Assembly (NCBI GenBank): GCA_028877005.1
Contig: JAGWPI010000377.1
Coordinates: 1 to 13,965, forward strand
DNA: 13,965 nt
Direction: 5' to 3'
Source of the DNA: Bacteroidota bacterium
Lineage (GTDB): Bacteria; Bacteroidota; Bacteroidia; Chitinophagales; Chitinophagaceae
Shown here: piece by piece, positions 1 through 6,748 of the stretch
Layout: every line of letters starts with the position of its first letter
How positions within the stretch are numbered: position 1 is the stretch's first letter
The notes under the pieces: model-generated
Seen by the model: only the letters and a program-made list of their open reading frames with translations
Database searches by the model: none
Told to the model about the DNA's origin: nothing
Position numbers and translations under genes: made by a program

Positions 1-60
1 ACTCAAAAAATAAATTCTGCGATTATGCTTATTTATCAGAATACCAGCAAATTACAGGGC

Positions 61-100
61 AAAAAAAATGGGACAAGTCTTTCTTTTTTAGACTTGTCCC
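61..100 (-). terminator. intrinsic terminator of the tRNA-Lys gene
   Basis: A perfect 11-bp inverted repeat (GGGACAAGTCT at 70-80, AGACTTGTCCC at 90-100) encloses a 9-base loop. Read on the minus strand, the hairpin starts 6 bases after the tRNA 3' end and is followed by CA and then eight T residues (complement of 61-68). This is the standard layout of a Rho-independent terminator, and its orientation assigns it to the tRNA gene. No gene was seen in bases 1-60. Confidence 0.85.
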
Positions 101-106
101 AAGAGG

Positions 107-179
107 TGACCCCGCAGGGACTCGAACCCTGGACCTACTGATTAAGAGTCAGTAGCTCTACCAACTGAGCTACGGAGTC
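107..179 (-). tRNA. tRNA-Lys, anticodon CTT
   Basis: The minus strand folds into a complete cloverleaf. The acceptor stem GACTCCG pairs with CGGGGTC, with T-G as the only wobble pair. The D arm is GCTC-AGTTGGTA-GAGC. The anticodon stem ACTGA/TCAGT carries loop CTCTTAA with anticodon CTT, which reads the lysine codon AAG. The variable loop is short, and the T arm is CAGGG-TTCGAGT-CCCTG. The discriminator base is A (position 107). CCA is not encoded, because the next bases are CCT, so CCA must be added after transcription. The gene stands alone, with a promoter element upstream and a terminator downstream. Confidence 0.96.
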
Positions 180-190
180 GATTGGTGCAA

Positions 191-198
191 CAAATTTA
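191..198 (-). promoter_or_regulatory. -7 promoter element for tRNA-Lys
   Basis: On the minus strand these bases read TAAATTTG, an exact match to the Bacteroidota housekeeping-sigma -7 consensus TAnnTTTG. The element ends 11 bases before the first tRNA base, which would leave a very short 5' leader. A convincing -33 TTTG/TTG is not present at the usual distance. The nearest TTG is only 13 bases upstream and a T-run lies about 21 bases upstream. The call therefore rests on the -7 box and its position. Confidence 0.55.
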
Positions 199-310
199 CT
201 TGTTATTAAAACAATAGTAAAAACATTCTAATAATTGATAAGGAAATACTATTATTCAATTCATCACATTTGTTTTCTTTGTACCTTAACCCACCCTAAA
301 TTACATCCAC

Positions 311-1033
311 ATGCACATTACCAACGGTTATCAGATTTATTCACTGAGCGATACCGCTATTACAATTGATTGGGGAAATGTAATAGATGAGGAAATCAAT
401 AACCAAGTGCAGGTACTTTTTCAGTGTTTTCAGCAGCAAAAAAAAGCATTTATTCGCGATGTTATTCCTGCTTATAGCAGCATTACATTGGTTTATAACC
501 CGGTAACCTTGTGGAAACAAGGCATTGTAACAATAGATACTTATGTACGCAATTATATTTTTAATGTAATGCAACAATGCAATTATACCTTAGCAACAGA
601 AGAGTCGCCCATTAAAATTCCGGTATGTTATGATGCCTCTGTAGCGCCCGATTTAGAAGCATTTTGCCGTGCAAAACAAGTTTCGGTAGAGAAGTTAATT
701 AAACTACACAGCAGTGTTATTTACCGGGTATTTATGTTGGGTTTTTTGCCGGGCTTTGCTTACATGGGTACAGTACATGACAGTATTGCCATGCCGCGCA
801 AAACCATACCGGCACCACAGGTAGCTGCGGGTAGTGTGGGTATTGCCGGCAAACAAACAGGTATTTATCCCTTTACTTCGCCGGGTGGCTGGCATATTAT
901 TGGGCAAACACCGGAAGCCATGTTTCAGCAAAATAGAAAACAACCGGCATTACTGCAGCCGGGTAACCGTGTGCAGTTTGTGCCTATTGATGTAACTACT
1001 TTTCATTCATTGAAACAAACCCTTATACCGTGA
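311..1033 (+). CDS. pxpB: 5-oxoprolinase subunit PxpB (KipI / allophanate hydrolase subunit 1 family)
   Basis: This is one of three subunits of the prokaryotic ATP-dependent 5-oxoprolinase, which converts 5-oxo-L-proline to L-glutamate in the cytoplasm. The 240-residue length is normal. Family blocks are clear: an N-terminal domain opening near YSLSDTAITIDWG (10-22), then GFLPGFAYMG (144-153), PRKTIPAPQ (162-170), GSVGIAGKQTGIYP (174-187) and SPGGWHIIG (190-198). The ATG at 311 gives the expected N-terminus. No Shine-Dalgarno sequence is visible, as is usual in Bacteroidota. Its stop overlaps the pxpC start by four bases (GTGA), which suggests translational coupling. It is the first gene of the operon, and the 131 bases upstream are shared with the divergent tRNA. 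KipI of Bacillus is a related kinase inhibitor, but the three-gene context favours the oxoprolinase role. Confidence 0.93.
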   Translation: MHITNGYQIYSLSDTAITIDWGNVIDEEINNQVQVLFQCFQQQKKAFIRDVIPAYSSITLVYNPVTLWKQGIVTIDTYVRNYIFNVMQQCNYTLATEESPIKIPVCYDASVAPDLEAFCRAKQVSVEKLIKLHSSVIYRVFMLGFLPGFAYMGTVHDSIAMPRKTIPAPQVAAGSVGIAGKQTGIYPFTSPGGWHIIGQTPEAMFQQNRKQPALLQPGNRVQFVPIDVTTFHSLKQTLIP

Positions 1034-2031
1034 CCTTAGTTGTTATTAAACAAGGAATTGCAGATTCTATTCAGGATAATGGCCGCTATGGCTGGCAACA
1101 TTTGGGCATTAATCCCGATGGTGCAATGGATAAAACAGCAGCGGCTGTAGCCAATATTTTGGTAATGAATAGCTTAGATTGTCCGGTTATAGAAATGAGT
1201 TTTCCTGCACCTATATTATTATTTGAACAGCAGGCATTGGTAGCATTGAGTGGTGCCGATTTTACTGCTTGGGTAAATGATGTGCCGGTACCCTTAAATA
1301 CTCCTTTATTGATACAAAAAAATTGTGTATTGCAATTTAAACAAGTTACAGCAGGTGCCTGGTGTTATTTGTCTGTAAAAGGAGGGTTTGCTATAGATAA
1401 ATGGATGGATAGTTACAGCACCAATTCCATAGCAGGCAGTGGCGGCTATAAAGGCCGATATTTAAAAAAGCACGACGAAATACCCTTATGTGATAGAACC
1501 GATTATTCTGCATTGTTAGAAGATAAAGATGTATATATTTTTCACATACAGGCCGATGCAAAACAATGGTATTTAGATACAGCGGCTATACCTGTTATAG
1601 AAAGTAAAGATTGGAAACTATTAACTGTTGCTGCCCAACAATTATTTGTAAGCAATACCTATATGGTACAACCCAATAGTAGCCGAATGGGATATTATTT
1701 ACAAAGTGCACCACTGACATTAGCAACACCTATTACAATGGTATCGGCAGCAGTAACCAATGGCACTATACAGTTATTACCCAACGGTCAATGCATTGTG
1801 TTACTATCTGGTCACCAAACAACAGGTGGTTATCCTATAATAGCAACGGTATGCAGTGCCGCATTGCCAACGTTGGCACAAATAAGACCACATCAAACAC
1901 TGGGTTTTCAAACGGTAAGTCTGCAGCACGCCCATCAGCTTATGCAGCAACAACAACAATATTTACAACAGTTGCAGTATGCAGCTGCAGCCAAATTAAA
2001 CGAATTATTTACAGTACATGCAATCAATTGA
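1030..2031 (+). CDS. pxpC: 5-oxoprolinase subunit PxpC (biotin-dependent carboxyltransferase-like, KipA / allophanate hydrolase subunit 2 family)
   Basis: This is the partner subunit of PxpB in ATP-dependent 5-oxoproline hydrolysis. The 333 residues match the family length. Diagnostic blocks are VIKQGIADSIQDNGRYGWQH (5-24), GINPDGAMD (26-34), VALSGADF (71-78), SRMGYYL (218-224) and GHQTTGGYPIIATV (261-274). The start is GTG at 1030, inside the pxpB stop, and fits the conserved N-terminus. The C-terminal end (304-316) is glutamine-rich, an unremarkable low-complexity tail. No biotin carboxylase or carrier gene lies nearby, so the carboxyltransferase label reflects ancestry and not likely activity. 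The 3' end overlaps pxpA by 14 bases. Confidence 0.93.
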   Translation: MTLVVIKQGIADSIQDNGRYGWQHLGINPDGAMDKTAAAVANILVMNSLDCPVIEMSFPAPILLFEQQALVALSGADFTAWVNDVPVPLNTPLLIQKNCVLQFKQVTAGAWCYLSVKGGFAIDKWMDSYSTNSIAGSGGYKGRYLKKHDEIPLCDRTDYSALLEDKDVYIFHIQADAKQWYLDTAAIPVIESKDWKLLTVAAQQLFVSNTYMVQPNSSRMGYYLQSAPLTLATPITMVSAAVTNGTIQLLPNGQCIVLLSGHQTTGGYPIIATVCSAALPTLAQIRPHQTLGFQTVSLQHAHQLMQQQQQYLQQLQYAAAAKLNELFTVHAIN

Positions 2032-2758
2032 CTTGAATAGTGATATGGGCGAAGGTATGCCCAATGATGCGTTATTGATGCCCTATATTTCCAGTGCTAA
2101 TATAGCGTGTGGTTTTCATGCGGGTAATGAACAAATTATGCAACAAACCATTGCCCTTTGTATACAGCATAAAGTAGCAATTGGCGCACATCCGGGGTTT
2201 AATGACAAGGAAAATTTTGGACGAAGGTCCTTATCATTATCTGATACGGAATTATGGGAATGTATACAGCAACAAGTAGATACTTTACGGCAGATTTGTA
2301 ACGATATGGGCGCACAACTGCATCATATAAAATTGCATGGAGCATTGTATAATATGGTATCTGCCGATGTGGTGCTTGCAGAAAAAGTAGCTTATATATT
2401 GCATCAATTATATCCGCAGGTATGGGTATATGCATTGAGTGGCAGTTGCTTTATACATGCTTGTAAAACACTGGGTTTACCAACAGCATCTGAAGTATTT
2501 GCAGACAGAACCTATCAGGATAATGGGCAGTTAACCCCAAGAACAGCCAACAATGCACTAATACAAACAACAGAAAGCGCATTGCAACAGGTTGTAAGTA
2601 TGGTACTGCATCAACAAGTGCATACTGTTACTAATGCAATTATTCCTATTGACGCCGATACAATTTGTTTACATGGTGATGGTGCACATGCGGTAGAATT
2701 TGCAAAATCTATTTATCAAACCTTACAACAAAATAGCATTGGCATCAAAACCCTCTAA
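2018..2758 (+). CDS. pxpA: 5-oxoprolinase subunit PxpA (LamB/YcsF family)
   Basis: This is the third subunit of the PxpABC 5-oxoprolinase. The family has a metal-dependent deacetylase-like barrel. The 246 residues are full length and carry all signature blocks: DLNSDMGEG (5-13), NIACGFHAG (28-36), AIGAHPGF (54-61), IKLHGALYN (104-112), FADRTYQDNG (161-170), LTPR (172-175) and ICLHGDGAHA (216-225). Acidic residues D5 and D9, with H34, H58 and H107, are in the positions expected for the active site. The ATG at 2018 sits inside the last codons of pxpC, which implies coupled translation. The order B-C-A, with a transporter after A, makes a self-contained uptake-and-hydrolysis operon plausible. 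No regulator such as kipR is in the cluster. Confidence 0.95.
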   Translation: MQSIDLNSDMGEGMPNDALLMPYISSANIACGFHAGNEQIMQQTIALCIQHKVAIGAHPGFNDKENFGRRSLSLSDTELWECIQQQVDTLRQICNDMGAQLHHIKLHGALYNMVSADVVLAEKVAYILHQLYPQVWVYALSGSCFIHACKTLGLPTASEVFADRTYQDNGQLTPRTANNALIQTTESALQQVVSMVLHQQVHTVTNAIIPIDADTICLHGDGAHAVEFAKSIYQTLQQNSIGIKTL

Positions 2759-3914
2759 AACAAGTACCGCTATTGCAGGGGCTGCATTTTTAATGGCTAC
2801 TTCTGCTATTGGGCCGGGCTTTTTAACACAAACTACTTTTTTTACCCAACAATTAGGGGCTGCTTTTGCTTTTGTGATTGTGATAACAATTTTGATTGAT
2901 ATTGCTGTGCAACTCAACATTTGGCGTATCATAACCATGAGCGGAATGCGGGCACAAGATTTAGCCAATCAGTTATTACCCGGTTTGGGCTATGTTTTGG
3001 CGGCTATGATTGTTTTTGGTGCCATTGCATTTAATATAGGAAATGTAGCCGGTGCCGGTTTGGGGTTACAAGTATGTACGGGAATACCCACCCCCATTGG
3101 TGCAGCCATTAGTGCTGCAATAGCATTTATTATTTTTTGGCAAAAAGATGCCGGACATGCTATGGATGTATTTACCAAATACATGGGGTTAATAATGATA
3201 GCACTTACTTGTTATGTAGCTTTTGTTGGCCATCCGCCATTGGTAGATGCTTTGGTGCAAATGGTATGGCCCCATAAAATAAGTACACTGGCTATTGTTA
3301 CAATTGTAGGCGGCACAGTAGGTGGTTATATTTCATTTGCAGGCGCACATAGATTGTTAGAAGCTGGAGTAACGGGTAAAAGTAAACTGATAGAAGTGAA
3401 TAAAGGCGCCATTACCGGTATTGTATTAACGGGTATTATGCGGTTTGTACTATTTTTAGCCGCTTTGGGTGTAGTGGTGCAAGGAAGGTATTTAGATTCC
3501 GGTAACCCCGCTGCTGCAGTTTTTAAAATATCTGCCGGACAATTGGGTTATTTCTTTTTTGGAATTGTTATGTGGGCAGCATCTGTTACCTCTGTAATTG
3601 GTGCTTCGTTTACTGCTATTTCCTTTATTAAAACATTGCATCCTGCTATAGCAGCAAAAGAGAAAATTTGGGTGTCAGGTTTTATTATTTTGTCAACCGC
3701 TTTATTTGAATGGGTAGGACAGCCGGTAAAAGTGTTAGTGTGGGCCGGCACAGTAAATGGTTTTATATTGCCTTTGGCATTATTCATTATTTTAATTGCT
3801 GCCTTTAAGCAAAGTATTATTCCGCATTACAAACATGCTTTGTGGTTACAGGTAGTGGGATGGATGGTGGTAATAACCATGTTATGGATGGCTGTTAAAA
3901 ATCTGATCAGTTGA
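2739..3914 (+). CDS. NRAMP-fold membrane transporter lacking the metal-binding motifs (YcsG-like), putative 5-oxoproline transporter
   Basis: This is an inner-membrane protein of about 391 residues with some ten or eleven hydrophobic segments, recognisably of the NRAMP/SLC11 family. The family's metal site is not kept. The helix-1 DPGN signature is replaced by GPGF (25-28). The helix-6 MPH signature region reads GGTVGGYISFAGAH (191-204), so the coordinating Asp, Asn and Met are all absent. The frame has no ATG before helix 1. TTG at 2739 is the best start, with a TTG at 2700 as a longer alternative; it overlaps pxpA by 20 bases. Bacillus subtilis carries an NRAMP relative, ycsG, beside the same oxoprolinase genes. 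A role in importing 5-oxoproline or a related compound is inferred from this linkage and the lost metal ligands. Automated tools would likely label it a divalent metal transporter. Confidence 0.85.
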   Translation: MASKPSKTSTAIAGAAFLMATSAIGPGFLTQTTFFTQQLGAAFAFVIVITILIDIAVQLNIWRIITMSGMRAQDLANQLLPGLGYVLAAMIVFGAIAFNIGNVAGAGLGLQVCTGIPTPIGAAISAAIAFIIFWQKDAGHAMDVFTKYMGLIMIALTCYVAFVGHPPLVDALVQMVWPHKISTLAIVTIVGGTVGGYISFAGAHRLLEAGVTGKSKLIEVNKGAITGIVLTGIMRFVLFLAALGVVVQGRYLDSGNPAAAVFKISAGQLGYFFFGIVMWAASVTSVIGASFTAISFIKTLHPAIAAKEKIWVSGFIILSTALFEWVGQPVKVLVWAGTVNGFILPLALFIILIAAFKQSIIPHYKHALWLQVVGWMVVITMLWMAVKNLIS

Positions 3915-4029
3915 TGGTAGGAATACGTTTATGCGCTAGAGGCATTTTTAGGTTGTATTGGCTTACTAGTTTCTGCACTTCATTTACCAACGTTGTTAGC
4001 TTACCCTTTTTTATGTTCTTTAACAGCAT
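3907..4029 (-). CDS. doubtful 40-codon ORF in the convergent gap
   Basis: The minus strand is open from an in-frame TAA just upstream, through ATG at 4029, to TGA at 3907. It encodes about 40 residues rich in Lys and Leu (starting MLLKNIKKGKLTTLVNEV). The last bases overlap the 3' end of the transporter gene on the other strand. No ribosome binding site, promoter or recognisable domain is seen. It could be a small protein, the tail of a decayed gene, or chance. It is listed because nothing else explains this part of the gap. Confidence 0.18.
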   Translation of the reverse strand: MLLKNIKKGKLTTLVNEVQKLVSQYNLKMPLAHKRIPTIN

Positions 4030-4071
4030 AATGTTCACAACGCCATTGGCGCTTTAATTAAAAAAGAAACA

Positions 4072-4127
4072 GTTGCGTGTACAGTATGCAACACAAGCGG
4101 CCGACTTAAAAGTTTAAGGCAGCCGCT
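4072..4127. other. two adjacent stem-loops between convergent genes
   Basis: The first (4072-4092) pairs GTTGCGTGT with GTATGCAAC around loop ACA. It has three G-U type pairs in plus-strand RNA, so it is stable only in that direction. The second (4096-4127) has outer stem AGCGGC/GCCGCT, a 3x3 internal loop, and inner stem CTTAAA/TTTAAG around AG, and can form on either strand. Neither is followed by a T tract, so they are not classic terminators. They lie between the ends of the transporter gene and the 797-residue gene, where they could protect 3' ends or slow both polymerases. Confidence 0.4.
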
Positions 4128-4160
4128 AATGAATGATCTATCCTATTATTGATAAAAATG

Positions 4161-6554
4161 TTACTGTAATACTTTTTCTATGTGGGTTAATTTACCTTCT
4201 GCATTAAAACCTTCAACAATAATTTTAAGTTTTTTGCTAATGTCATTATTATAGAAATCTAGTTTTACTTGCGGACTTTTTTTATTGGTTAAAACATAAG
4301 GGTTCCAGTATAAAGTACTTCTAACATCATCTCCAAACGCATCATTAGATTGATCATAATTTGGACTAAAGAACTGTTTAAATTTGGTATATCCACCTAA
4401 AATAGTATTGTCTAACCCCGGTGTATTGGCATTGTTATTGCGTTTGCTATCGTTGCCGCGTTTGGTATAAATAGCAATGGCGCCACCACTACCGCCACCC
4501 ATAGAGCCAAAGAAAGGCGGGCGAAATACTTTGATATAAGCAATATCGGTAATAGGGAGGCTTTGAATCATATCGGGTTGGGCAGGACTTTCGTCTAAAT
4601 ATAAGTCCGGTGTACTGCCACGCCAGCTAAGGGTAGGTGTACCGCCGCCATAATTAATTTGAAGACCTGCAACTTGTCCTTGTAAATATGTAAACACATC
4701 TAATGCGCCATTGGCCCTAGGATCATCCATTACATCAAAACCATAACTGTCGCCGCCTGAAAATAGGCCTGTTGCATATTTCTCGTCTAAAACTTGTAAG
4801 GCACTTTTTACTTTAGCTCTAACCGTTACTTCTTGTAAAGTAGCCGAAGCCATTAATTTGCGCAATCGTTCTTGTTCATCCATAAAATATTGCATTCGGC
4901 GAAGTGCCATACTATCGCTCCAATTGGTTAAACTACTTTGAATGGTTACATGCCTAGGCTGTAGATTAAATAAACCGTTTGAAAAGCTAACAACGGCACC
5001 GCTATTGTTATTTCTTTTACCATTTAGCATGTAAAATAGCTTAACGGTATCGTAAAAAAATACGCCATCTTGTTCAAATGATCCATCTCTATGCACCGGT
5101 AACAACAAAAATTGTTTACTGCTATCTTTAGCTTGCACAATTACATTTAAGAAAGAAGATTCAGCGCCCATATTATTGGTACCATATACTTTACCTTCTA
5201 TTTTTAAATAGTTGGTTTCAGGTGGGTATTTAATATCGGGTACCTTATTTGCGGCTAAATCGCTCCAGTTGTAACGGCGCCAACCATTGGTCATCATCAC
5301 TAAGTCTAAATGGTGCACCACACTATCGGCATCGCTGCTAAAATAGTAAGCCGGGTTATGCACTTTACCTTTAATATCATCACTCAATAAAAAATCAGAA
5401 TAAATAGAATGTTTATCATCAACAGGTATATCGGCATCGGTTACGGCAATAGACATGTTGGCAAAAGCAGTGTCTGATACAAAAAACTCAATAGTATTTT
5501 TGCCACGTTTATTTAGGTTAACAACAGGGGTACTGATGCGTGGATTAAAAATATAATTTTGGTTGTTTACAAATACAATACGCTCTGCAACGGGCTGCCA
5601 GTTGGCATTAAATAAGGTAATTTGTAAAATACCGGTAGGTAACTCGGTAGTGGGTAAATCGGCTACAACACTGGTTTTGGTAGAAAAATTAATTCTTGAC
5701 TTGTACACCAATTGCTGGTTCATTTGCGCCATAAGGTACATGGTTTGGAACATGGGGTCGTTATTGGGCGTTCTTTCTACAAATACAATGGCTTTGTCAG
5801 TAGCGGGTTGTACAGAAAGGGTAGCTCCGTTAGGTAAAGCAGCAGGTAAAGCAGTGGTACCCGATTGTCCGTTTTCGTCTATCCAATTAATTTGATAAGT
5901 TTCGCCGGCCTTGGGTTCTACTGAAAAACTACCCATGCCATCATGCTCGGTTAAAAATGAATCTACCAAAACTTGCCGGTTGTTTTTAATAGCCCCTTTT
6001 ATATAAACGGGATTGCCAAATTGGTTGGTAGCTTTAAAAGCCACACGGCAGTTTAAGCCATTTACCAAATTACCTCCTTCGGGGAATAGATAAACTTGTG
6101 TTTTTGGTAATGTAACCTGTGTTTTAGTGTTTGGCTGAATTACAGCAATAGTGCGTTGGTATAAAAATGCGGTATCAAAATTTAACATCCAGCGGGTATA
6201 AGCTCTTAATTGTAAATTTTTGCCAACATAGTTTGCCGGTACTTCAAAAGAACCGGAGGCAGTAGCCTGAAAAAGCGGTGCTACGGAATGCATGAGTAAA
6301 TTACCCGATGCATCGTACCAATCTACATAAAAATTTTTACTAATAAAAGATAGGTCTATGCCTGTCATTAAATAAGCTTTGTACCAAATTGTTTCTCCTT
6401 TGTTGTAGGCTCCTTTATCAAATTGAATATGAATTTTTTCCTGTGGATATCTGTTAGCATATACATCCATCATAGAATCTAATACCTGTGCTTTTGCCGA
6501 AAACGAAAAACTCAGTATGGTGCAAACACCCAAAACTGCCAGCAATTTATTCAT
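4161..6554 (-). CDS. secreted macroglobulin-like protein with C-terminal TonB-receptor plug-like domain, no barrel
   Basis: The product is 797 residues. A clear signal peptide (1-22, hydrophobic core, cleavage expected after AKA before Q23) sends it to the periplasm or outer membrane. Residues 38-140 resemble a bacterial MG2-type domain (IHIQFDKGAYNKGETIWYKA, 41-60). A second beta-rich module begins at VYLFPEGGNLVNG (154-166). Further beta-sandwich sequence follows. After a short charged helical stretch (545-575), residues 575-700 resemble a TonB plug: VTVRAKV (577-583), VFTYLQGQVAGLQI (620-633), LSWRGSTPDLYLDESPAQ (642-659), IAYIKVFRPP (671-680), FGSMGGGSGGAIAIYTKRG (682-700). Only about 97 residues follow, far too few for a 22-strand barrel. 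No thioester motif of true alpha-2-macroglobulins is seen. Relatives occur widely in Bacteroidota without a settled function; an envelope role beside a TonB-dependent transporter or in peptide handling is only a guess. Confidence 0.8.
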   Translation of the reverse strand: MNKLLAVLGVCTILSFSFSAKAQVLDSMMDVYANRYPQEKIHIQFDKGAYNKGETIWYKAYLMTGIDLSFISKNFYVDWYDASGNLLMHSVAPLFQATASGSFEVPANYVGKNLQLRAYTRWMLNFDTAFLYQRTIAVIQPNTKTQVTLPKTQVYLFPEGGNLVNGLNCRVAFKATNQFGNPVYIKGAIKNNRQVLVDSFLTEHDGMGSFSVEPKAGETYQINWIDENGQSGTTALPAALPNGATLSVQPATDKAIVFVERTPNNDPMFQTMYLMAQMNQQLVYKSRINFSTKTSVVADLPTTELPTGILQITLFNANWQPVAERIVFVNNQNYIFNPRISTPVVNLNKRGKNTIEFFVSDTAFANMSIAVTDADIPVDDKHSIYSDFLLSDDIKGKVHNPAYYFSSDADSVVHHLDLVMMTNGWRRYNWSDLAANKVPDIKYPPETNYLKIEGKVYGTNNMGAESSFLNVIVQAKDSSKQFLLLPVHRDGSFEQDGVFFYDTVKLFYMLNGKRNNNSGAVVSFSNGLFNLQPRHVTIQSSLTNWSDSMALRRMQYFMDEQERLRKLMASATLQEVTVRAKVKSALQVLDEKYATGLFSGGDSYGFDVMDDPRANGALDVFTYLQGQVAGLQINYGGGTPTLSWRGSTPDLYLDESPAQPDMIQSLPITDIAYIKVFRPPFFGSMGGGSGGAIAIYTKRGNDSKRNNNANTPGLDNTILGGYTKFKQFFSPNYDQSNDAFGDDVRSTLYWNPYVLTNKKSPQVKLDFYNNDISKKLKIIVEGFNAEGKLTHIEKVLQ

Positions 6555-6603
6555 GTAATTCAGTTTATGTAATGAGATATGTTGGAAATTTCTTTACAAT
6601 AAA

Positions 6604-6624
6604 AAACATCCTTTCAAGGTGTTT
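6604..6624 (-). other. imperfect hairpin in the 5' region of the 797-residue gene
   Basis: On the minus strand AAACACCTT-GAA-AGGATGTTT forms a 9-pair stem with one mismatch and one G-T pair. It is followed by a run of T (TTTATT), about 50 bases before the gene's ATG. The shape resembles a weak terminator or leader attenuator, but the stem is poor and AT-rich, so it may be chance. Confidence 0.22.
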
Positions 6625-6670
6625 CTTATCAATAGGCAATATAGTAAATAATTAGTATTTTATTTTCACT

Positions 6671-6704
6671 CCTAAACAAACCTACTTATTTTTATAAGTA
6701 GGTT
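6671..6704 (-). terminator. intrinsic terminator downstream of cysS
   Basis: A perfect 11-bp inverted repeat (6679-6689 with 6694-6704, AACCTACTTAT/ATAAGTAGGTT) closes a 4-base loop. It lies about 45 bases after the cysS stop and is followed on the minus strand by a T-rich TGTTTAGG. The stem is AT-rich and the T tract is interrupted by G, so termination may be partial. No other gene end is near. Confidence 0.65.
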
Positions 6705-6748
6705 GTGTTATAATTTCATTAAAGCGAGGGTGTTTATTTACTTCAATC

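Noticed and set aside
265..272. CACATTTG upstream of pxpB as a -7 box
   Set aside because: One mismatch in the invariant TA, and the nearest TTG is 27 bases upstream, which is too far. The operon promoter is left unassigned.
1941..2000. CAACAA-type repeat in pxpC as a microsatellite or CRISPR-like repeat
   Set aside because: It encodes a simple glutamine-rich tail in frame; there are no regular repeat-spacer units.
5563..5895. 110-codon plus-strand ORF inside the 797-residue gene
   Set aside because: It is an antisense shadow of a clearly coding frame with no domain or signal of its own.
4161..6554. True alpha-2-macroglobulin protease inhibitor
   Set aside because: No thioester motif (CxEQ) and the protein is far too short; only the MG2-like module is shared.
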